From positions 1-9,729 of the forward strand of contig JAJUIX010000031.1 of NCBI GenBank assembly GCA_029267455.1: a stretch of 9,729 nucleotides of DNA, given 5' to 3'. The position numbers were made by a program, and so were the translations under genes. Positions 6,559 through 9,729 of this stretch are shown here, piece after piece. Numbering within the stretch: the first letter of the stretch is position 1; each line of letters begins with the position of its first letter. Below the pieces are notes generated by a model that saw nothing but the letters and a program-made list of their open reading frames with translations, was not told the origin of the DNA and did not search any database. Source of the stretch: Enteractinococcus sp. (GTDB lineage Bacteria > Actinomycetota > Actinomycetes > Actinomycetales > Micrococcaceae).

Positions 6559-7209
6559 TTACTCGTTGGTCTTCTTCCGGGACTCCAAGACCTCATCGAC
6601 AAGACCATACTCTTTGGCTTGTTCTGCTGAGAGAAACTTGTCGCGATCGATATCCTCACGGACCTGCTCAGCGGTCTTATTCGTGTGGCTGGCCAGGGTC
6701 TCTTCCATCCAGGTGCGAATACGCAAGAGTTCGTCTGCGTGAATCTGCAGGTCGGTGGCTGTTCCGCGGTCACCGCTCATGGATGGTTGGTGGATCAGCA
6801 CGCGTGCGTTTGGCAGCGCGAGTCGTTTGCCTGGTGCACCGGCGGCCAATAGTACTGCGGCTGCAGAGGCGGCCTGTCCTAGAGCGACCGTTTGAACTTC
6901 TGGGCGAATGAACTGCATGGTGTCATAGATGGCAGTCATCGCGGTGAAGGAGCCGCCCGGGGAGTTGATGTAGACGGTGATGTCACGGTCGGAATCCATA
7001 GCTTCCAGTACCAGCAGCTGAGCCATCACGTCATCGGCTGAGGCATCATCGACTTGGGTGCCCAAGAAGATGATCCGGTCTTCGAATAGACGCGCGTATG
7101 GATCCTGACGTTTGAAGCCGTAGGGTGTACGCTCTTCGAATTGCGGCAGGATGTAACGGTTAGAAGGCATCGGGTTGGCCGGGATGCCCTGTGGCATTTC
7201 GAGGTTCAT
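6559..7209 (-). CDS. clpP2: ATP-dependent Clp protease proteolytic subunit ClpP2
   Basis: Serine peptidase subunit; in actinobacteria ClpP1 and ClpP2 stack as two different heptameric rings to form the active barrel. From the ATG at 7209 it has 216 residues, with catalytic S115 (GQAAS), H140 (LIHQPS) and D190 (DIDRDKF) all present. YINSPGGS at 80-87 is the oxyanion-hole glycine motif. The first 20-30 residues ([13 protein letters not shown]) look like the propeptide normally trimmed from such subunits. I chose 7209 because AGGAG stands 8 bases upstream of it and the homology begins shortly after. An open frame extends 40 codons further back, but it runs into the end of clpP1 and has no similarity to ClpP. 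The gap to the clpP1 stop is 52 bases, so the two genes are surely co-transcribed. A terminator follows the gene. Confidence 0.96.
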   Translation of the reverse strand: MNLEMPQGIPANPMPSNRYILPQFEERTPYGFKRQDPYARLFEDRIIFLGTQVDDASADDVMAQLLVLEAMDSDRDITVYINSPGGSFTAMTAIYDTMQFIRPEVQTVALGQAASAAAVLLAAGAPGKRLALPNARVLIHQPSMSGDRGTATDLQIHADELLRIRTWMEETLASHTNKTAEQVREDIDRDKFLSAEQAKEYGLVDEVLESRKKTNE

Positions 7210-7217
7210 GAAAAAGT

Positions 7218-7222
7218 CTCCT
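7218..7222 (-). promoter_or_regulatory. Ribosome binding site deciding the clpP2 start
   Basis: AGGAG on the minus strand, 8 bases before ATG at 7209-7207. It rules out the 40-codon longer reading frame starting at 7329 inside clpP1. Confidence 0.7.
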
Positions 7223-7261
7223 GAAGAAAAATCGTTTTCGGTTTCGCGACGGGGCTTCCGG

Positions 7262-7891
7262 CTATTTCTGATTCTGGTCGAGTCCGCCGCCACCGACCAT
7301 GGATGCGGTTCCGGTGGCGATATGGTCAAAGAAGCCGTATTCTAACCCTTCTTCAGCGGTGAACCACTTATCACGAGCGTTATCTTCCAGAATGCGCTCC
7401 AGCGGTTGACCGGTTTGCTCCGCGGTCAGCTCCGACATGACCTGTTTCATGTGCATGATCAGCTGTGCCTGGATACGAATGTCCGATTCCGTACCACCGA
7501 TACCACCGGATGGCTGGTGCATCAGGATGCGCGCGTGTGGGGTGGCGTAGCGTTTCCCTGGGGTTCCGGACGAGAGCAGGAACTGTCCCATCGAGGCGGC
7601 GAGACCAGTGGCCACTGTGACGACATCGTTAGGAATCAATTGCATGGTGTCGTAGATCGCCATGCCTGCGGTGACGGAACCACCGGGTGAGTTGATGTAG
7701 AGGAAGATATCTGCTTCAGGATCCTCAGCGCTGAGGAGGAGCATCTGGGAGGCAATGGTGTTCGCATTGTCATCCCGGACCTCAGATCCAAGCCAGATGA
7801 TGCGTTCTTTGAGCAAACGGTTGTAGATGTAGTCTTCACGGCTGGCTGGATCTACCGAAGCCATTCGTGGTGCGTTGGACGATTCAGTCAC
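7262..7891 (-). CDS. clpP1: ATP-dependent Clp protease proteolytic subunit ClpP1
   Basis: First of the two ClpP paralogues, 209 residues. Catalytic triad: S100 in [10 protein letters not shown]125 in LMHQPSGG, D174 in NARDKWF. The glycine-rich motif [12 protein letters not shown] is at 65-76. The ATG-less start is GTG at 7891, with TAGG five bases upstream inside a purine-rich GAAGGAAGGTAGG stretch; M10 is an alternative but has no better site. The C-terminus is extended by a flexible glycine-rich tail ([13 protein letters not shown]). It is the first gene of the clpP1-clpP2 unit, with its own promoter after the tig terminator. ClpP1 and ClpP2 differ in surface helices and are both needed for activity in studied actinobacteria. 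The assignment of P1 versus P2 rests on gene order and on GLAASMGQF versus GQAASAAAV. Confidence 0.96.
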   Translation of the reverse strand: MTESSNAPRMASVDPASREDYIYNRLLKERIIWLGSEVRDDNANTIASQMLLLSAEDPEADIFLYINSPGGSVTAGMAIYDTMQLIPNDVVTVATGLAASMGQFLLSSGTPGKRYATPHARILMHQPSGGIGGTESDIRIQAQLIMHMKQVMSELTAEQTGQPLERILEDNARDKWFTAEEGLEYGFFDHIATGTASMVGGGGLDQNQK

Positions 7892-7934
7892 GACGTCCTA
7901 CCTTCCTTCACTGGCGTGATTGGGTTAGCAAAAA

Positions 7935-7964
7935 TTATTACTCTTCAAAGACACTACTTGTCAA
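7935..7964 (-). promoter_or_regulatory. Promoter of clpP1-clpP2
   Basis: On the minus strand a perfect -35 TTGACA (7964-7959) is followed after 18 bases by TAATAA (7940-7935). This gives a leader of roughly 35-40 bases to the clpP1 GTG. It lies just after the tig terminator and fits a housekeeping sigma factor. Actinobacterial clpP operons are often activated by ClgR; I see no convincing ClgR site (CGC-N5-GCG type) here. Confidence 0.65.
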
Positions 7965-8017
7965 AACGGAACTTGAGCAGAGTTGACTCACTGTTTTCGC
8001 TGAGGTCTTAAACAGCC

Positions 8018-8049
8018 AAGGTCCACTCCCTTCTGCAGGAGCGGACCTT
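8018..8049 (-). terminator. Intrinsic terminator after tig
   Basis: In the minus-strand RNA, AAGGUCCGCUCC and GGAGUGGACCUU form a 12-bp stem around an 8-base loop, starting 16 bases after the tig stop. The G-U pair (8042/8025) is an A-C mismatch on the plus strand, again supporting minus-strand use. The downstream GGCUGUUUAAG is only mildly U-rich, so termination may be partial. Confidence 0.65.
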
Positions 8050-8065
8050 AGCGTGTCATCAGAGC

Positions 8066-9427
8066 TTATTTGCTGTCTTCGTCAACAGCTTCTGACTCTG
8101 TTTCTTCGGTCTCTTCGGTTTCTTCTGCACCCTCTGGTTTCAGGAAGAAAGTTAGGTCGACTTCTTCGCCTTCGGTGTCAACAACCTTGGCTTCTTCAAG
8201 GACAGCAGCCAGGGCTTTACGACGGCGTACTTCGCCCATGATCATCGGAACCTGTCCGGCCTGATCAAGCATCTGGGCGAACTGGTTGGGGTCCATGCCG
8301 TACTGCGAAGCGGAGCTGAGGATGTATTCGATCAGTTCGGACTGCTCGACCTGGATTTCCTCTTCATCAGCGATAGCGTCCAAGACGACTTCGTTGACGA
8401 AGGCTTCGCGGAAGTTCTTCTCAACTTCCTCGCGGTGTTCGGGAGTGTCGTGCTCGTCGCCTTCAGTGTGACCCTGGCTCGTGAAGTGCTGTTCGACTTG
8501 TTCGGCCAACATATTTTCTGGAACTGGTACTTCAACCAGCTTCAGAAGTTCTTCAAGAGCTTTTTCGCGAGCTTCGACACCCTGATTGGTCTTGGCTTCT
8601 TCAGCGGCCTGTTCTTTCAGGTCCTCTTTGAGCTCTTCAATCGTGTCGAATTCGGAAGCAAGCTGAGCGAAATCGTCGTCTGCTTCTGGCAGTTCACGTT
8701 CTTTAACGGCTTCCAGCACAACTTTGACGGTTGCGGTTTCACCGGAGTGCTCGCCACCTGCAAGAGTTGTTTCGAAAATGGCGTCTTCACCGGCAGACAG
8801 ACCCTCAAGGGCCTCATCCAGGCCGTCGAGCATTGTGCCGGAACCAATTTCGTAGGACAGGCCTTCAGCGTTATCGACTTCTTCGTCATCGATGGTTGCG
8901 GTCAGCGCGATGGTGACGTTGTCACCATGTTCAGCTGGACGGTCGACGTCGACGAGTGTGGCGAAGCGTTCACGAAGATCGTCCAGAACTTTTTGTTCTT
9001 GCTCTTCGGTCACCGTGACAGGTTCAACCGTGATTTCCAGACCTTTGTATTCTGGCAGTTCGATGGTTGGACGCACATCGAATTCAGTGTTGAACTTCAG
9101 TGGTGCTTCTTCGTCGCCCTCATTGCCAGGAACCGAGGTGACATCGACTTCAGGGCGAGTCAGGGGGGCGAGTTCGTTGTCGCGAAGTGCTTCTTGGAAG
9201 AACGTGTCGAGATTTTCATTGACAGCGTTTTCAATCACGAAGCCACGGCCGACGCGCTGGTCGATCAACCGTGGTGGGACTTTGCCCTTCCGGAACCCAG
9301 GGACCTGAATCTGATCTGCAAGAGCTTTGTAAGTAGCATCGATACGCGGTTTGAGTTCTTCAAATGAGACCTCAACCTCGAGTTTGACCCGTGTAGGGCC
9401 GAGGTTTTCAACAGTGGATTCGACCAC
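8066..9427 (-). CDS. tig: Trigger factor, ribosome-associated chaperone
   Basis: Peptidyl-prolyl isomerase and chaperone that binds the ribosomal exit tunnel and shields nascent chains; 453 residues, typical. The N-terminal ribosome-binding domain has GFRKGKVPP at 44-52. The FKBP-like PPIase domain follows at about 150-240 ([19 protein letters not shown] ... [17 protein letters not shown]). The helical C-terminal chaperone arms contain [13 protein letters not shown] and a run of charged helices. The protein ends with an acidic tail containing three EET units, common in actinobacterial trigger factors. The start is GTG at 9427, with AGGAG six bases upstream. It lies 84 bases downstream of tRNA-Pro and could be transcribed from the same promoter. 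It is separated from clpP1 by a terminator and a new promoter. No defect is seen. Confidence 0.98.
   Translation of the reverse strand: MVESTVENLGPTRVKLEVEVSFEELKPRIDATYKALADQIQVPGFRKGKVPPRLIDQRVGRGFVIENAVNENLDTFFQEALRDNELAPLTRPEVDVTSVPGNEGDEEAPLKFNTEFDVRPTIELPEYKGLEITVEPVTVTEEQEQKVLDDLRERFATLVDVDRPAEHGDNVTIALTATIDDEEVDNAEGLSYEIGSGTMLDGLDEALEGLSAGEDAIFETTLAGGEHSGETATVKVVLEAVKERELPEADDDFAQLASEFDTIEELKEDLKEQAAEEAKTNQGVEAREKALEELLKLVEVPVPENMLAEQVEQHFTSQGHTEGDEHDTPEHREEVEKNFREAFVNEVVLDAIADEEEIQVEQSELIEYILSSASQYGMDPNQFAQMLDQAGQVPMIMGEVRRRKALAAVLEEAKVVDTEGEEVDLTFFLKPEGAEETEETEETESEAVDEDSK
8101..8127 (-). repeat. Three 9-bp tandem units in the 3' end of tig
   Basis: TTTCTTCGG, TCTCTTCGG and TTTCTTCTG follow one another on the plus strand and encode the Glu-Glu-Thr repeats of the acidic trigger-factor tail. 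The unit is a multiple of three, so copy-number change keeps the frame. The units differ at one or two bases, which suggests an old and fairly stable array. Confidence 0.5.
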
Positions 9428-9463
9428 GTAGGACTCCTGGATTCTAATCGGAATTACTATGGT

Positions 9464-9479
9464 TTCGGTACTTGCCGAA
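9464..9479 (-). other. Small hairpin between tRNA-Pro and tig
   Basis: TTCGG and CCGAA form a 5-bp stem with a 6-base loop in the 84-base spacer. It lacks a following U-run in the minus-strand direction (ACCATAGTAATT), so it is at most a leader structure or processing signal. No convincing separate tig promoter is seen in 9428-9511. Confidence 0.25.
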
Positions 9480-9511
9480 TCACATCATATGCTTCCGACA
9501 GCACCATGCAG

Positions 9512-9585
9512 TCGGGACGACAGGATTTGAACCTGCGACCTCACGCTCCCAAAGCGCGCGCTCTACCAAGCTGAGCTACGTCCCG
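9512..9585 (-). tRNA. tRNA-Pro (anticodon UGG)
   Basis: The minus strand folds into a full cloverleaf of 74 bases including the discriminator. Acceptor stem CGGGACG pairs with CGTCCCG. D-arm GCTC pairs with GAGC around AGCTTGGTA. Anticodon stem CGCGC pairs with GCGTG (one G-U pair). The loop TTTGGGA has anticodon TGG at 34-36. T-arm GCAGG-TTCAAAT-CCTGT closes with a terminal G-U pair. The discriminator is A and CCA is not encoded (ACT follows). It reads proline CCA and, by wobble, other CCN codons. A promoter lies upstream and tig downstream, the arrangement often seen in actinobacteria. Confidence 0.96.
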
Positions 9586-9589
9586 CGAT

Positions 9590-9604
9590 CAGGTCAACGA
9601 CCTG
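9590..9604 (-). other. 6-bp hairpin just upstream of tRNA-Pro
   Basis: CAGGTC (9590-9595) and GACCTG (9599-9604) form a perfect stem with a 3-base loop, ending 4 bases before the tRNA 5' end. It would lie in the leader removed by RNase P. No function can be assigned. Confidence 0.3.
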
Positions 9605-9664
9605 CTGGATTACCCGCCATCCGGTCTTACCCTCTAGCGGCTCGCACCATGGCGCCGAGAGATA

Positions 9665-9694
9665 ACTATATGACAAAGCTTTCCGAAAGTCCAA
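9665..9694 (-). promoter_or_regulatory. Promoter for tRNA-Pro and probably tig
   Basis: On the minus strand -35 TTGGAC (9694-9689), 18-base spacer, -10 TATAGT (9670-9665). Transcription would start near 9658, about 70 bases before the tRNA. No terminator follows the tRNA, so the same transcript may continue into tig. A 20-codon open start on the plus strand (ATG 9670 to the window edge) overlaps this promoter and cannot be judged. Confidence 0.55.
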
Positions 9695-9729
9695 ATCGAG
9701 GTAAGGCTTTTCTGAAAACTTTTAAACCT

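Noticed and set aside
7210..7329. 40-codon N-terminal extension of clpP2
   Set aside because: It overlaps the end of clpP1, has no ClpP similarity, and a good ribosome binding site stands before the ATG at 7209.
8435..9367. 310-codon plus-strand open frame opposite tig
   Set aside because: It is a shadow of tig: the minus strand encodes an unmistakable trigger factor, and the Phe-rich antisense peptide comes from its GAA/GAG-rich codons.
9670..9729. Start of a plus-strand gene (ATG, 20 open codons to the window edge)
   Set aside because: Too short to judge, only a weak GAGAG upstream, and it overlaps a good minus-strand promoter for tRNA-Pro. It needs sequence beyond the window.
1..9729. 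CRISPR arrays, insertion sequences, phage or toxin-antitoxin genes
   Set aside because: I looked on both strands and found no repeat-spacer pattern, transposase, terminal repeats or recognisable defence or mobile gene.

Overview
The window reads as chromosomal housekeeping DNA from an actinobacterium, most likely Micrococcales and close to Micrococcaceae. Four observations support this. There are two adjacent clpP paralogues (clpP1, clpP2) downstream of tig. There is a protein resembling the mycothiol-dependent nitroreductase Rv2466c. The valyl-tRNA synthetase is of the archaeal-like type. GTG and TTG starts are frequent. Base composition is only moderately GC-rich by eye, which is low for the phylum. 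The taxonomic placement is inference; no database was searched.

Left part (1-1730): the 3' end of an unrecognised plus-strand gene (to 236) is followed closely by a decayed plus-strand cupin gene (about 280-848). That gene keeps a perfect Shine-Dalgarno sequence but has an ATA where the start codon should be, one frameshift and three in-frame stops. A convergent, intact short-chain dehydrogenase (875-1645, minus) follows. It is divergent to valS across a short intergenic stretch holding AT-rich palindromes.

Middle (1730-4463): valS, a complete 888-residue valyl-tRNA synthetase, is closed by a very strong 16-bp hairpin that also separates it from the convergent minus-strand genes.

Right part (4463-9729, all minus strand; transcription runs from high to low coordinates): promoter, tRNA-Pro(UGG), tig, terminator, promoter, clpP1, clpP2, terminator, clpX, DsbA-family gene. 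This is the proteostasis block: trigger factor handles nascent chains, ClpP1/ClpP2 form the mixed peptidase, and ClpX is its unfoldase. The clpX stop codon lies inside the ribosome binding site of the DsbA-family gene, so those two are probably translationally coupled. Two hairpins divide the block into at least three transcription units. Both contain a G-U pair that forms only in the minus-strand RNA.

No CRISPR array, insertion sequence, phage gene or obviously new system is visible. The most interesting items are the multiply inactivated cupin gene, the single-cysteine CPFA active site of the DsbA-family protein, the archaeal-like valS without a clear ribosome binding site, and the segmentation of the tig-clp block.
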